From the NCBI GenBank assembly GCA_015055805.1, contig SVHN01000003.1, positions 23,924 to 87,923 of the forward strand: DNA of 64,000 bases, given 5' to 3'. The translations under genes were made by a program, and so were the position numbers. Shown one piece after another: positions 35,356 to 44,621 of this stretch. Source of the stretch: Clostridiales bacterium (lineage in GTDB: Bacteria; Bacillota; Clostridia; Christensenellales; Borkfalkiaceae). Within the stretch, counting starts at the first letter, position 1. Each line of letters opens with the position of its first letter. The notes under the pieces were generated by a model, which saw nothing but the letters and a program-made list of their open reading frames with translations, did not search any database and was not told the DNA's origin.

Positions 35356-36897
35356 TTATTTAACTAATAGGGTTTTTCCGCTCATTTCTTCGGGTACGGG
35401 AAGATCCATCATATCTAAGAGTGTGGGTGCAACGTCTGCTAAAATTCCGCCGTCACGAAGTTTTACATTTTCAAAATCCTTACCAACTACGATAAACGGT
35501 ACTAAATTTGTAGTGTGTGCAGTAAACGGTGAGCCGTCGTCTTCCTGCATCTTATCCGCATTTCCGTGGTCGGCAGTAATTATTGCCGCGCCACCTTTTT
35601 CTAAGATTTTATTTACTACTTTTCCAACGCACTCGTCAACAGTCTTAACAGCCTTAACAGCCGCGTTAAAATCGCCAGTATGACCGACCATATCGCAGTT
35701 TGCAAAGTTAAGGATTACAACGTCGTATTCGTCGCTGTCAATCTTTTCAATGACCTTTTCGGTTACTTCGTAAGCACTCATTTCTGGCTGCATATCGTAA
35801 GTTGCTACCTTTGGTGACGGAATAAGTTCTCTATCTTCTAGCGCATTTGGCTTTTCCACACCACCGTTGAAGAAGAACGTTACGTGCGCGTATTTTTCAG
35901 TTTCTGCTATTCTTAATTGTTTTAAGCCTTTTGCAGCGAGATATTCGCCGAGAGTGTTGGTTAAAACCTGTGGCTTAAATGCAATTTTTACGTTAGTAAA
36001 GCTTGCGTCGTACCTTGTAAAGCAAACGTAAGTGGGATTTATAAAACCAGTCTTTCTTTCAAAGCCGTCGAAAACTTGTTCACTCATTGCTCTGGTTATT
36101 TGACGAGCGCGGTCGGGACGGAAGTTAAAGAATATTATGCTATCCCCTTCTTCGATAAGTCCAACGGGCTTGCCGTCTTTAACGACGTGTGCAGGAACGA
36201 CAAACTCGTCGGTCACGCCGTTCTCATAAGAAGTTCTAACGTACTCTTCAGCATCTTCGGTGAGCTCACCTATTGCGGCAGTCATCATATCGTAAGCCTT
36301 TTCAACTCTATCCCAACGGTTATCTCTATCCATAACGAAATATCTTCCGCCAACAGATGCGATAGTGCCGAAACCAAGTTCGTTCATTTTTTCTTTTAAC
36401 GCCTTGATAAAGTCTGCGCCACTAGTTGGGGAAACGTCTCTTCCGTCTAAAAAGCAATGCACGAAAACGTCTGATAATCCCTTAATTTTTGCAAGTTTTA
36501 TAAGCGCGTATAAATGGGTTATATGACTGTGCACGCCACCGTCGGATAAAAGTCCGTAAAGGTGAAGTTTTTTGCCGTTATTCTTAGCGTTTTCTATAGC
36601 CGCTAAAAACTCTTCGTTTTCAAAAAAGTCGCCGTCGTTTATTGATTTAGTGATGCGAGTAAGTTCTTGATAAACAATTCTACCAGCACCCATATTGAGA
36701 TGCCCTACTTCGCTATTGCCCATCTGTCCGTCGGGAAGTCCAACGTCCATTCCGCTAGCACCGATAAGGGTTGATGGGTATTTTTCTCTTAACGCTTTAA
36801 CGTTTTTAGAGTCCGCGCAAGCAATTGCGTTGCCGCACTTGATACAGCTGTCGCCGTATCCGTCCATTATTATGATACAATTAGGTCTATTCTTCAT
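35356..36897 (-). CDS. gpmI: 2,3-bisphosphoglycerate-independent phosphoglycerate mutase
   Basis: 513 residues, normal for iPGM. Interconverts 3- and 2-phosphoglycerate using manganese. Motifs: IIMDGYGD at the start, PDGQMGNSEVGHLNMGAGR with the phosphoserine near residue 62, HCFLDGRDVSPTSG, and the C-terminal metal site ITADHGNADKM and HTTNLVPFIVVG. It follows tpiA after a hairpin and probably reads from the pgk promoter. Confidence 0.97.
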   Translation of the reverse strand: MKNRPNCIIIMDGYGDSCIKCGNAIACADSKNVKALREKYPSTLIGASGMDVGLPDGQMGNSEVGHLNMGAGRIVYQELTRITKSINDGDFFENEEFLAAIENAKNNGKKLHLYGLLSDGGVHSHITHLYALIKLAKIKGLSDVFVHCFLDGRDVSPTSGADFIKALKEKMNELGFGTIASVGGRYFVMDRDNRWDRVEKAYDMMTAAIGELTEDAEEYVRTSYENGVTDEFVVPAHVVKDGKPVGLIEEGDSIIFFNFRPDRARQITRAMSEQVFDGFERKTGFINPTYVCFTRYDASFTNVKIAFKPQVLTNTLGEYLAAKGLKQLRIAETEKYAHVTFFFNGGVEKPNALEDRELIPSPKVATYDMQPEMSAYEVTEKVIEKIDSDEYDVVILNFANCDMVGHTGDFNAAVKAVKTVDECVGKVVNKILEKGGAAIITADHGNADKMQEDDGSPFTAHTTNLVPFIVVGKDFENVKLRDGGILADVAPTLLDMMDLPVPEEMSGKTLLVK

Positions 36898-36916
36898 TTT
36901 TTTATTTCCTTGTTAA

Positions 36917-36941
36917 AAGGCACAAACGTGGTTTGTGCCTT
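36917..36941. terminator. Hairpin between tpiA and gpmI
   Basis: AAGGCACAAAC, loop GTG, GTTTGTGCCTT: 11 base pairs followed on the minus strand by TTTAA. Position within the run pgk-tpiA-gpmI suggests partial termination or RNA-stability control. Confidence 0.55.
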
Positions 36942-36956
36942 ATTTTAATGCTTATA

Positions 36957-37703
36957 TTAACCTTTGTAGTTTACGATACCAGCAAAGTCCTCAGCCTTTA
37001 ACGCTGCGCCGCCGATAAGTCCGCCGTCAATGTTTCTCATAGCCATAAGTTCTTTAGCGTTAGACGGTTTCATGCTGCCGCCGTACTGGATACGAAGAGC
37101 TTTTGCAACTTCTGCGCCCCAAGTCTTTCTAACCAAACTTCTGATATAGCCGATAGTCTTATTTGCATCTTCAGCAGTAGCGGTTTTGCCCGTGCCAATT
37201 GCCCATACGGGTTCGTATGCAATTACGATATTTGAAAAATCTGTAACGTCCTTAAATCCTTCAAGAACTTGCTTTTTCAATACTTTCTTGGTCTTGTTCT
37301 TTTCTCTTTCAGCAAGCGTTTCGCCAACGCAAACGATAGGTTTTAAATCCTTTTTAAGAGCCTGTTTTAATCTCATATTAACGCTCTCGTCGGTTTCACC
37401 AAAATATTGACGACGTTCGCTGTGTCCGATAATAACGTATTCAACGCCGATTTCTTTAAGCATATCCGCAGAGATTTCGCCTGTAAATGCGCCGCTGTCT
37501 GCCCATGCAACGTTTTCTGCGCCGAGTTTTATTTTAGAGCCTTTGATTGCTTCTGCTACTGCCCAAAGATCGGTATAAGGTACGCAAACGACTACTTCGG
37601 GTTTAGATTTTGCAATAAGGGGTTTAAGTCCGTTGATTAGTTCAACCGCTTCCTTTGCGGTCTTGTTCATTTTCCAGTTACCTGCAATAATAGGTTTTCT
37701 CAT
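36957..37703 (-). CDS. tpiA: Triosephosphate isomerase
   Basis: 248 residues, the usual size. Converts dihydroxyacetone phosphate and glyceraldehyde 3-phosphate. N-terminal IIAGNWKMNKT, catalytic His in VIIGHSERRQYFGE near 95, catalytic Glu in IAYEPVWAIGTGKTA near 166, and the phosphate loop YGGSMKPSNAKELM. It lies 38 bases after pgk in the glycolytic run. Confidence 0.98.
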   Translation of the reverse strand: MRKPIIAGNWKMNKTAKEAVELINGLKPLIAKSKPEVVVCVPYTDLWAVAEAIKGSKIKLGAENVAWADSGAFTGEISADMLKEIGVEYVIIGHSERRQYFGETDESVNMRLKQALKKDLKPIVCVGETLAEREKNKTKKVLKKQVLEGFKDVTDFSNIVIAYEPVWAIGTGKTATAEDANKTIGYIRSLVRKTWGAEVAKALRIQYGGSMKPSNAKELMAMRNIDGGLIGGAALKAEDFAGIVNYKG

Positions 37704-37741
37704 TTTTAGTATTCTCCTTGGCGTAATTATATAGTGTTTTA

Positions 37742-39052
37742 TTATTTATCGTTTAAGCATTCGATACCGGGAAGTTTTTTACCCTCGAAGAGTTCGAGTG
37801 ATGCGCCGCCACCGGTAGAAATATGGCTCATCTTGTCAGCAAATCCAAGTTGAGTAACAGCAGCCGCTGAGTCACCGCCACCGATAATAGTGGTTGCGTC
37901 AGTTTCAGCAAGTGCTTTTGCTACTGCAATAGTACCCTTTGCGAATATCGGGTTTTCAAACACGCCCATAGGTCCGTTCCAAATAACCGTCTTTGCGCTC
38001 TTAACAGCGTCTGCAAATAAAGCCGCGCTCTTATCACCTATATCAAGACCTTGCAAATCAGCAGGCATATTCTCGATATCGTAAGCGGTCATTTCTACTT
38101 CTGCATCAATAGGATTCGGGAAAGATTTGGTTGCGTGAACGTCGATGGGAAGAAGAAGTTTTTTGCCGAGATCTTCCGCCTTTTTCATCATATCTTTGCA
38201 GTAGTCGATCTGTTCGTTATCAACGAGAGAAGTACCTACTTCGTAACCCTTAGCCTTTAAGAAGGTATAAGCCATACCACCACCGATAATGAGCGTATCG
38301 CATTTTTCAAGAAGATTAGAAATAACCTTTAACTTATCGGCAACCTTTGCGCCGCCAAGAACTGCAACGAAAGGTCTTACGGGGTTTTCTAAAGCGTCAG
38401 CCATAACCGACAATTCTTTTTCAATAAGGAATCCGCAAACAGCCGTATCAACAAAACCGTACTCTGCGATAGCAGCGGTAGTTGCGTGTGAACGGTGAGC
38501 CGTTCCGAAAGCGTCGTTTACATAAATGTCGCAGTAGCTTGCAAGTTTTTTGCAGAGTGCTTCGTCTCTCTTCTCTTCGCCCTGTTCGAAACGGGTGTTT
38601 TCAAGAAGAACTACTTCGCCGTCTTTAATCGCGCTAACCGCAGCGTCCGCAGATGCGCCGACAACGTCTTCAGCAAACACGACTTTCTGTCCGAGTTTTT
38701 CAGAAAGCTTTTCAGCAACCGGACGGAGAGTGAATTTTTCTTTGTCCTTTGCTGCCTTTTTAAGGTATTCTGCTTTAGCTGCCGCCTGTTCTTCTACGGG
38801 AAGAGCTTCGACTGCTTTCTTTTCCTTTTTAGTGAGAGAAAATCCCTCGGTAAATATATTGTGGGGTTTGCCCATGTGCGAGCAGAGAATAACCTTTGCA
38901 CCGTTATCAATAAGATACTTAATGGTAGGAAGCGCGCCGTTAATACGGGTTTCGTCGGTTATTTTGCCGTCTTTCATAGGAACGTTAAAGTCCACTCTGA
39001 CAAGGCATCTCTTGCCTTTCACGCATACGTCTTTGATAGATTTCTTGTTCAT
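37742..39052 (-). CDS. pgk: Phosphoglycerate kinase with an internal insertion
   Basis: 436 residues from the ATG at 39052, preceded by AAGGAG; the longer frame has no ribosome site. N-terminal [17 protein letters not shown] and [13 protein letters not shown] are normal, as are [13 protein letters not shown] and the C-terminal [13 protein letters not shown] nucleotide loop. Between CSHMGKP (57-63) and [10 protein letters not shown] (from 107) there is an extra stretch of about 35 residues rich in Lys, Glu and Ala, absent from standard enzymes of about 395 residues. It makes ATP from 1,3-bisphosphoglycerate. First gene of the pgk-tpiA-gpmI run. Confidence 0.97.
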   Translation of the reverse strand: MNKKSIKDVCVKGKRCLVRVDFNVPMKDGKITDETRINGALPTIKYLIDNGAKVILCSHMGKPHNIFTEGFSLTKKEKKAVEALPVEEQAAAKAEYLKKAAKDKEKFTLRPVAEKLSEKLGQKVVFAEDVVGASADAAVSAIKDGEVVLLENTRFEQGEEKRDEALCKKLASYCDIYVNDAFGTAHRSHATTAAIAEYGFVDTAVCGFLIEKELSVMADALENPVRPFVAVLGGAKVADKLKVISNLLEKCDTLIIGGGMAYTFLKAKGYEVGTSLVDNEQIDYCKDMMKKAEDLGKKLLLPIDVHATKSFPNPIDAEVEMTAYDIENMPADLQGLDIGDKSAALFADAVKSAKTVIWNGPMGVFENPIFAKGTIAVAKALAETDATTIIGGGDSAAAVTQLGFADKMSHISTGGGASLELFEGKKLPGIECLNDK

Positions 39053-39124
39053 AATACTCTCCTTAACGGGCTTTTTCAAGACTATAAAATCCCAAACTAC
39101 CCTATTTTAATAATTTTCCCCTTA

Positions 39125-39153
39125 ATTATATAAATTAAACCGCCGTTTGTCAA
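39125..39153 (-). promoter_or_regulatory. Consensus promoter of pgk inside a hairpin
   Basis: On the minus strand: TTGACA, 17 bases, TATAAT, with the -10 box about 70 bases before the pgk ATG. The -35 box lies in the loop of the inverted repeat 39138-39169. Confidence 0.75.
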
Positions 39154-39169
39154 ACGTTTAACGGCGGTT
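39138..39169. terminator. Inverted repeat, likely terminator of the Na/Pi cotransporter gene
   Basis: AACCGCCGTT, 12-base loop, AACGGCGGTT. On the minus strand it follows the stop at 39201 and is followed by TTTAATTT. It overlaps the pgk promoter. Confidence 0.65.
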
Positions 39170-39200
39170 ATTTTACGGGTTAAACCCACTATTTTATTGT

Positions 39201-40886
39201 TTAAGCATTTTTTGGGGCTTTGCTGTATCCTTTCAAGCTGTTTGCAACGTTAGTGATATGGTCGCCTACACGTTCCAAATTCGATACCGTCTGCAAGAAT
39301 ACTGAGCCGAGTTGAGCGTTGCAAGAACCTGCCTTTACCCTTTCGATATGGCGATGTTCAAGTTCTACGCTAATATCGTCGATACTTTCTTCTATCTCTT
39401 CTATTTCGTCGAGTATGCTAAGATCTCTATCGTCAAACGCCTTGATAACCTTTTCGTATAGATTATTGATCATTTCTCTTACCTGATTAAGTTCGCCACG
39501 AGCGTCTTCGCTCATCTTGACGTCTTCTTCTTTTAGACGCATTGCGTATTCCATAATGTTTTCCGCATAGTCGCCTACACGCTCTAAGTCTGACACGACG
39601 TGATAATACGAACCGATCTTTTTATCGTCCTGTTCGGACAAGTCTTTGGACATAAGTTTAGTAAGAAAAGCCGTGATGTTTTTGTTTAGGTGGTTTAATA
39701 TATCTTCGTTCTCTTTCATTATTTCAACTTTTTCTTCGCTACCTGAAAGCAACATTTCCACTGAGTAGTTCATATTGTCAATAGAGAACTTTGACATTCT
39801 AATAATTTCTTTTTTAAGGTTACTCGTTGCTATTGCCGGCGTTTCAAGCATACGGCTGTCGATATAGTGGAACTTAAACTTATCTTCATCTTCCACGGTC
39901 TTTTTATCGGGAATTATAACACAAGCAAGTTTAACGACGTATCCTGCGAGCGGCAGCAATATTAAGGTCGTAACGATGTTAAACATTGTGTGGAATATTG
40001 CTATCTGCTGACCAACGTCATTTGAAATTGATGCAAAGAACGACGTTACTTGAACTCTCCATATCCATAGCGGTGCAATAAAGATTAGACAGCCGAAAGT
40101 ATTAAACAATAAGTGCACTATTGCCGTGCGCTTTGCGTTTACGTGAGTACCAGCAGACGACAATATTGAAGTGATACAAGTACCTATATTTGAGCCCAGC
40201 GCAAGGAAAAGAGCGTTATCAAAAGGTAAAACGCCGATACTTGCAAGAACTACCATTAAACTAGTAATGGTTGACGAACTGTGAACTAACGCCGTCAAAA
40301 CAATACCGATAAGTATTAAAAGCAAGGGGTTATGGTCACCCTGAAATACTAATTGAACCAACTCGATAGGCTGCGATTTATCACCGCCGACAAACATTAT
40401 TTCCTTTGCATAAGTGGATATGAATTCTAGCCCAACGAACAACAATCCAAGTCCACCTAAAATGTTGCCGATATTGATTACCTTTTCGTTTTTAACGAGC
40501 ATTGCCATAAGCACGCCTACACAACCAACCATTGCTGCAATCGCACCGACGTCTATCGCGCCAACCCCCGACAAGGATACGATATGCGCCGTTATAGTAG
40601 TACCGATATTCGCGCCCATTATAACGTTGGTTGCTTGAACTAGTGTCATAAGTCCTATATTAACGAAACCGACTAGCATAACCGTCGTTGCCGTTGAACT
40701 CTGTATAATACTTGTAACCGCTATACCTACACCTACACCGGCAAACCTATTTGACGTAACTTTTCCGAGCAGTTTTTTCATTCCGCCACTTGCGACCTGC
40801 TCAAGAGCCGCGCCCATAATCTTCATACCGAACATCATGGCGGCTACTCCCCCGAACATAAAGAATATGTTCCATACAACGCTCAT
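39201..40886 (-). CDS. Na/Pi cotransporter family protein with PhoU-like domain
   Basis: 561 residues. The N-terminal part has two repeats of the Na/Pi cotransporter fold: VTSIIQSSTATTVMLVGFVN and LTALVHSSSTITSLMVVLAS, each with the Q-S-S or H-S-S phosphate motif. The C-terminal 200 residues form a helical PhoU-like domain (VSDLERVGDYAENIMEYAMR and TVSNLERVGDHITNVANSLK). This is the NptA/YjbB type that moves phosphate with sodium, probably as an efflux or balance system. Single gene with its own terminator. Confidence 0.93.
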   Translation of the reverse strand: MSVVWNIFFMFGGVAAMMFGMKIMGAALEQVASGGMKKLLGKVTSNRFAGVGVGIAVTSIIQSSTATTVMLVGFVNIGLMTLVQATNVIMGANIGTTITAHIVSLSGVGAIDVGAIAAMVGCVGVLMAMLVKNEKVINIGNILGGLGLLFVGLEFISTYAKEIMFVGGDKSQPIELVQLVFQGDHNPLLLILIGIVLTALVHSSSTITSLMVVLASIGVLPFDNALFLALGSNIGTCITSILSSAGTHVNAKRTAIVHLLFNTFGCLIFIAPLWIWRVQVTSFFASISNDVGQQIAIFHTMFNIVTTLILLPLAGYVVKLACVIIPDKKTVEDEDKFKFHYIDSRMLETPAIATSNLKKEIIRMSKFSIDNMNYSVEMLLSGSEEKVEIMKENEDILNHLNKNITAFLTKLMSKDLSEQDDKKIGSYYHVVSDLERVGDYAENIMEYAMRLKEEDVKMSEDARGELNQVREMINNLYEKVIKAFDDRDLSILDEIEEIEESIDDISVELEHRHIERVKAGSCNAQLGSVFLQTVSNLERVGDHITNVANSLKGYSKAPKNA

Positions 40887-41005
40887 AAATTAGTTTCCAT
40901 CCTTTATATTTTCTTAAGTTTTATTTATAATCCAAATACTTCCACAATAATGATACAAGATTTTTGTTTTTACTGTCAAACGTTTTTCACGGGGTAAAAG
41001 AAAAA

Positions 41006-41047
41006 AAGACAGTACCAACGAAAAAAATTTTTCCGTTAGTCCGTCTT
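41006..41047 (-). terminator. Imperfect terminator of trmL
   Basis: On the minus strand AAGAC..AACG, an AT-rich loop, CGTT..GTCTT, then a run of seven T. The stem has mismatches. It lies directly after the trmL stop. Confidence 0.55.
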
Positions 41048-41051
41048 GTTT

Positions 41052-41543
41052 TTAACGTTTTGGTATTTCACCCTCTGTCTGTAAATTTGGATAACCTAAT
41101 TGCCTTAATCCTTCGTAAACGCCTACGCAAACAGAGTTTGAAAGGTTAAGTGATCTCGTGTCGTTCATCATAGGAATTCTGGTGCACTCGTCGTAATGCT
41201 TTTCCAAAAGGCTTTCGGGAAGTCCTTTGGTTTCTTTGCCAAACACTAGAAAATCACCGTCTTTTATTTGGATCTCTGAGTGTATCTTTTTCGCCTTAGT
41301 GGAAAAGAACCAGAAGTTTTTTCCGTTATAGAACTTGTCCATAACTTCTTCTATACTGTCATAGTAGCTTATATCCACAAAATGCCAGTAGTCAAGCCCT
41401 GCTCTTTTTAAATGCTTATCGGTGACTTCAAATCCCAACGGTCTGACCAAGTGAAGTTTACTGCCCGTAACCGCGCACGTCCTTGCTATATTCCCCGCGT
41501 TCTGCGGTATTTCTGGCTCTACAAGCACGATATTTAACGCCAT
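41052..41543 (-). CDS. trmL: tRNA (cytidine/uridine-34-2'-O)-methyltransferase TrmL
   Basis: 163 residues, a SPOUT-fold enzyme of the usual size. Motifs: MALNIVLVEPEIPQNAGNIA, FLVFGKETKGLPESLL, and RIPMMNDTRSLNLSNSVCVG near the C-terminus forming the SAM-binding knot. It methylates the wobble base of some leucine tRNAs. It is followed by a terminator and preceded by the nitrilase-fold gene. Confidence 0.92.
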   Translation of the reverse strand: MALNIVLVEPEIPQNAGNIARTCAVTGSKLHLVRPLGFEVTDKHLKRAGLDYWHFVDISYYDSIEEVMDKFYNGKNFWFFSTKAKKIHSEIQIKDGDFLVFGKETKGLPESLLEKHYDECTRIPMMNDTRSLNLSNSVCVGVYEGLRQLGYPNLQTEGEIPKR

Positions 41544-41571
41544 AATTTTTCTCCTTTGCTTTATCTTTTTC

Positions 41572-42252
41572 TTAGTATCCTGAATTAAAATCCCTATATA
41601 AGCCGCGTCTTCTTGAACTTATAAGGTGATAATCTTTTTCTACGTTTATCTTAACGCGAACGACGTCCGACGACGAACTAAGCGCGATACGTCCCTTTAT
41701 ATCGGCAACCGACAAATGGTTTTTTGCCACCAACGCCATAGCAACGCCGTTCGCAAACGCGCCTGCCCTTAACATAACTTGCGGCATGAAATTTTCTAGT
41801 TTTTTAAATATGCAGATTATGACGTCCGCGTCACAAAGCGCAAGCACCCTTGCGGACTCCGGAAAGTATAGGTCTTCTGCTAGTATTATGCCGACCTTTC
41901 CTGCGCTTGTGTCATACACCCTAAAATTTCCGCCAGCAACAAACTCGCTGTCGTCAATGACGTGCGCCATATCGGTTACACCCAAAATCTTACCCTTATC
42001 CGCCACCACGGCAGAGTGACGGTATATTCCGTAAGTATCGGTGTCGCAGCCACAGATTATAACCGCGCCCAGTTGCTTTGATAGTTTTGCTATGTCTTGA
42101 AAATACTCGGTTTCTCCGCTGAGTTCTTTTTTGTAACTGACAAGCCCTACTCCGTTAAAACCGAACACCACCAAATCGCTAGACTTAATCTCGCTCAGCC
42201 TATCCTGCCAACAAGCGTTTAACGTACCTTCGGTAACAAAACATATCTCCAT
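41572..42252 (-). CDS. Carbon-nitrogen hydrolase (nitrilase) fold protein without the catalytic triad
   Basis: 226 residues, shorter than most nitrilases (about 260-300). The fold is recognisable from GIILAEDLYFPESARVLALC, which corresponds to the nitrilase G-x-x-I-C-Y-D-x-R-F-P-E block. The nucleophilic Cys is Ala there. The N-terminal Glu position reads LVVFGFNG and the Lys position reads TDMAHVIDDSEF, so Glu and Lys also appear to be missing. It is unlikely to hydrolyse amides by the usual route. It lies between dusB and trmL in the same direction; the role is unknown, possibly binding or regulation. Confidence 0.68.
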   Translation of the reverse strand: MEICFVTEGTLNACWQDRLSEIKSSDLVVFGFNGVGLVSYKKELSGETEYFQDIAKLSKQLGAVIICGCDTDTYGIYRHSAVVADKGKILGVTDMAHVIDDSEFVAGGNFRVYDTSAGKVGIILAEDLYFPESARVLALCDADVIICIFKKLENFMPQVMLRAGAFANGVAMALVAKNHLSVADIKGRIALSSSSDVVRVKINVEKDYHLISSRRRGLYRDFNSGY

Positions 42253-42308
42253 ACTATTCCCCCGATATTAAGCGTCCTTATTATTGTATTTTATCGAGGG
42301 CAGTTTTG

Positions 42309-43247
42309 TTAAAGATATTTATCTATTAATTCGAATACGCTAGCGGTATTTTCCGCCGCCATAAGTTTATTTTTAAGTTCTTTCACACCGACTACCCCCT
42401 TAAAGTAGTAAGGTATAAACTTTCTAAACTCTAAAGCGGCGCGCCTATCGTCTTTTACTTCAAGCATAAGTTTTAGGTGTGACGTCATGTAATTTTTTAT
42501 ATTTTTATCAGTCTGAGTTTCAGTTAATTCCGCCGCCAAAAAGGGGTTTGCAATCGCGCCGCGGGCAAGCATAACTCCGTCCGCGCCCGTCCTTTCAATC
42601 ATCAGGTCTGCATCAGTCTTAGTAAAAATTCCGCCGTTAGCAATCACGGGAATTTTGACTGCGTTTTTTGCGCGCTCTATTGCCTTATAATCGGGTTCGC
42701 CCGAATAATAATCTTCCCTTACCCTGCCGTGTACGGTTATAAGTTTTGCGCCTGAGTTTTCTGCCATAATGGCGTACTCAGCCGCTATATCGTCCCCGTG
42801 CTTTAACCCCGTGCGAATTTTTACGGTTATATCTTTTCCGCTTTTTACGCACTCTTTAACAATTCGTTCAGCCTTTTTTATATCGGTTAAAAGCGCGCTG
42901 CCTTCGCCGTTTTTGAACACTTTCGGTACGGGACAACCCATGTTGATATCAACTATATTAAAGGGACTAAGTTCTTGGCTTTCACACGCTTTACGCATAT
43001 AATACTCTTCCGAACCGAAAATCTGAACGGCGGTATTTTCTTCGTCACCCTTAGAGTATAAAAGTTCTTTCGAGCCTTCGCCACCGAAAACCAAGCCTTT
43101 TGCGCTTACTAATTCGGTAAAAGCAAGACCTGCCCCAACGATAAGTTGAAGTTTTCTTATAGCGTAATCGGTATAGCCTGCCATAGGGGCTAAGAACACG
43201 TTGTTCTTTACGAGCGTATTACCTACCCTAAGCTCTTTTATCTGCAT
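42309..43247 (-). CDS. dusB: tRNA-dihydrouridine synthase (Dus family)
   Basis: 312 residues, FMN-dependent TIM barrel that reduces uridines in tRNA. Motifs: VFLAPMAGYTDYAIRKL, the catalytic Cys in VDINMGCPVPKVFKNGEGSA, KIRTGLKH, ITVHGRVREDYYSG and IANGGIFTKTDAD. The DusB subgroup is the usual one in Firmicutes. Its start overlaps the end of spoVB by about 20 bases, so the two are probably cotranscribed. Confidence 0.94.
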   Translation of the reverse strand: MQIKELRVGNTLVKNNVFLAPMAGYTDYAIRKLQLIVGAGLAFTELVSAKGLVFGGEGSKELLYSKGDEENTAVQIFGSEEYYMRKACESQELSPFNIVDINMGCPVPKVFKNGEGSALLTDIKKAERIVKECVKSGKDITVKIRTGLKHGDDIAAEYAIMAENSGAKLITVHGRVREDYYSGEPDYKAIERAKNAVKIPVIANGGIFTKTDADLMIERTGADGVMLARGAIANPFLAAELTETQTDKNIKNYMTSHLKLMLEVKDDRRAALEFRKFIPYYFKGVVGVKELKNKLMAAENTASVFELIDKYL

Positions 43248-44577
43248 CTTTCACCTTTTTTGTTGCAAACGTTATAATTAAGTTTATCAAACAAACGGTA
43301 AAATAGCAAGCGTTTACGGCTATTGCGCCGCCGTAAATATTGAGCAAAGGGTTTTTTAGAAGTATTAAACTTAGCGTTATTTTTATGGCTACGCCTATAC
43401 TTAAACTTATTATGGGCAAATATAATTTCCCCTTGCCTATAAGCACGGCGTTTTCGGTCTGCAAAAGCGACAGAAACACTATTGACGGTGATAGGGCGCG
43501 TAAAAGTCCTACGGCGGTTTGCCGTTCTGCTAAACTTAAACTTCTAAACAACACCCGTATTATAAACGGCGCAAAGGTAAAACACGATAAGGCTAACGGC
43601 AGAGATACCGCAAACGTCAATGCGATAGTTCTTACGGCGTTACGCTTTTTGTCCGATTTGTCTTTTGCCGACGACACCGCAGGTATAGCAACCGTTGCTA
43701 TGCCGTAACACAGCGCAACGGGTAGATTTATAACCGTGTTTGCCGCGCCGCTTAATAGCCCGAATAACGACGTTGCATCTGCGCGGTATGTCTTTAAGAC
43801 GTTGACTATAATAAAACTATCGGCAACGTGTGACAACGGCAGCATTATTCCTATCAGCGTTATGGGCACGGTGGTTTTTATTACCTTCTTTGCCCTAGGA
43901 ATAAACTTGGATTTATCAAAGTTAAACCTTAAACCGTGAATTTTCTTTCTTCGCCTATACTCTATATAAAGGTATAACGCGCCTGCTATTTCAGAAAGGG
44001 TTATGGCAAAGGTTGCGCCTGCTACCGCTAAGGTTACGTTTGGCATTAAGAGTTTTACTGCAATTAAGCCGAAAACAAGTTTTATCACCTGTTCAACCAC
44101 TTGCGAAACGGCAGTCGGCGTCATATTCATAAGACCTTGAAAGTAGCCTCTAAAACAAGAGATTATCGACACGAAAAATATTGCCGGCGACAAGAAAACG
44201 TAGGCTAGCGTTGCGCTGTCGTTACCTTGTAGTCGAGATATAAGCGGTGAAAATATCGCCATAATCGCAGTACTAATAACACCTAAAAAAAAGAGCAGTC
44301 TTAAACTGCATCTTAGGTAATCGTAAGCGGTTTTTTCTATATTTTCCCCGCTCTCTGAAGATATTATTTTTGATACCGCGCTAGGCACTCCTGCGCCCGA
44401 AAAGTCAAGAAGAACGGTATAGACGGGAAAGACCGTTTGGTAAAGCCCAAGCCCGTAACTTCCCAAAAGATTAGTTAGTGGTATTCTATATATCGCGCCC
44501 AACACCTTTGCAAGCATTGCCCCTGCGCCTAAGGTTAGCGCGCCGCTTATGATTTTCTTTTTGCCTGCTAATTCCAT
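43228..44577 (-). CDS. spoVB: SpoVB-like polysaccharide transport (MOP) family protein
   Basis: 449 residues, about 14 membrane helices. The N-terminus ALTLGAGAMLAKVLGAIYRI and LTNLLGSYGLGLYQTVFPVY match the SpoVB/MurJ-like PST group of spore formers. SpoVB in Bacillus subtilis is needed for spore cortex synthesis. It lies directly after spoVT on the same strand, which supports the sporulation reading. A vegetative lipid II flippase role remains possible because related proteins overlap in function. Confidence 0.82.
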   Translation of the reverse strand: MELAGKKKIISGALTLGAGAMLAKVLGAIYRIPLTNLLGSYGLGLYQTVFPVYTVLLDFSGAGVPSAVSKIISSESGENIEKTAYDYLRCSLRLLFFLGVISTAIMAIFSPLISRLQGNDSATLAYVFLSPAIFFVSIISCFRGYFQGLMNMTPTAVSQVVEQVIKLVFGLIAVKLLMPNVTLAVAGATFAITLSEIAGALYLYIEYRRRKKIHGLRFNFDKSKFIPRAKKVIKTTVPITLIGIMLPLSHVADSFIIVNVLKTYRADATSLFGLLSGAANTVINLPVALCYGIATVAIPAVSSAKDKSDKKRNAVRTIALTFAVSLPLALSCFTFAPFIIRVLFRSLSLAERQTAVGLLRALSPSIVFLSLLQTENAVLIGKGKLYLPIISLSIGVAIKITLSLILLKNPLLNIYGGAIAVNACYFTVCLINLIITFATKKVKDADKRA

Positions 44578-44621
44578 ATATGTACACTTATACCGCTTAT
44601 TTTAGTACAAGTGTTTACCTA

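Noticed and set aside
38495..39133. Plus-strand frame of 212 residues
   Set aside because: Antisense shadow of pgk; no ribosome site and low-complexity composition.
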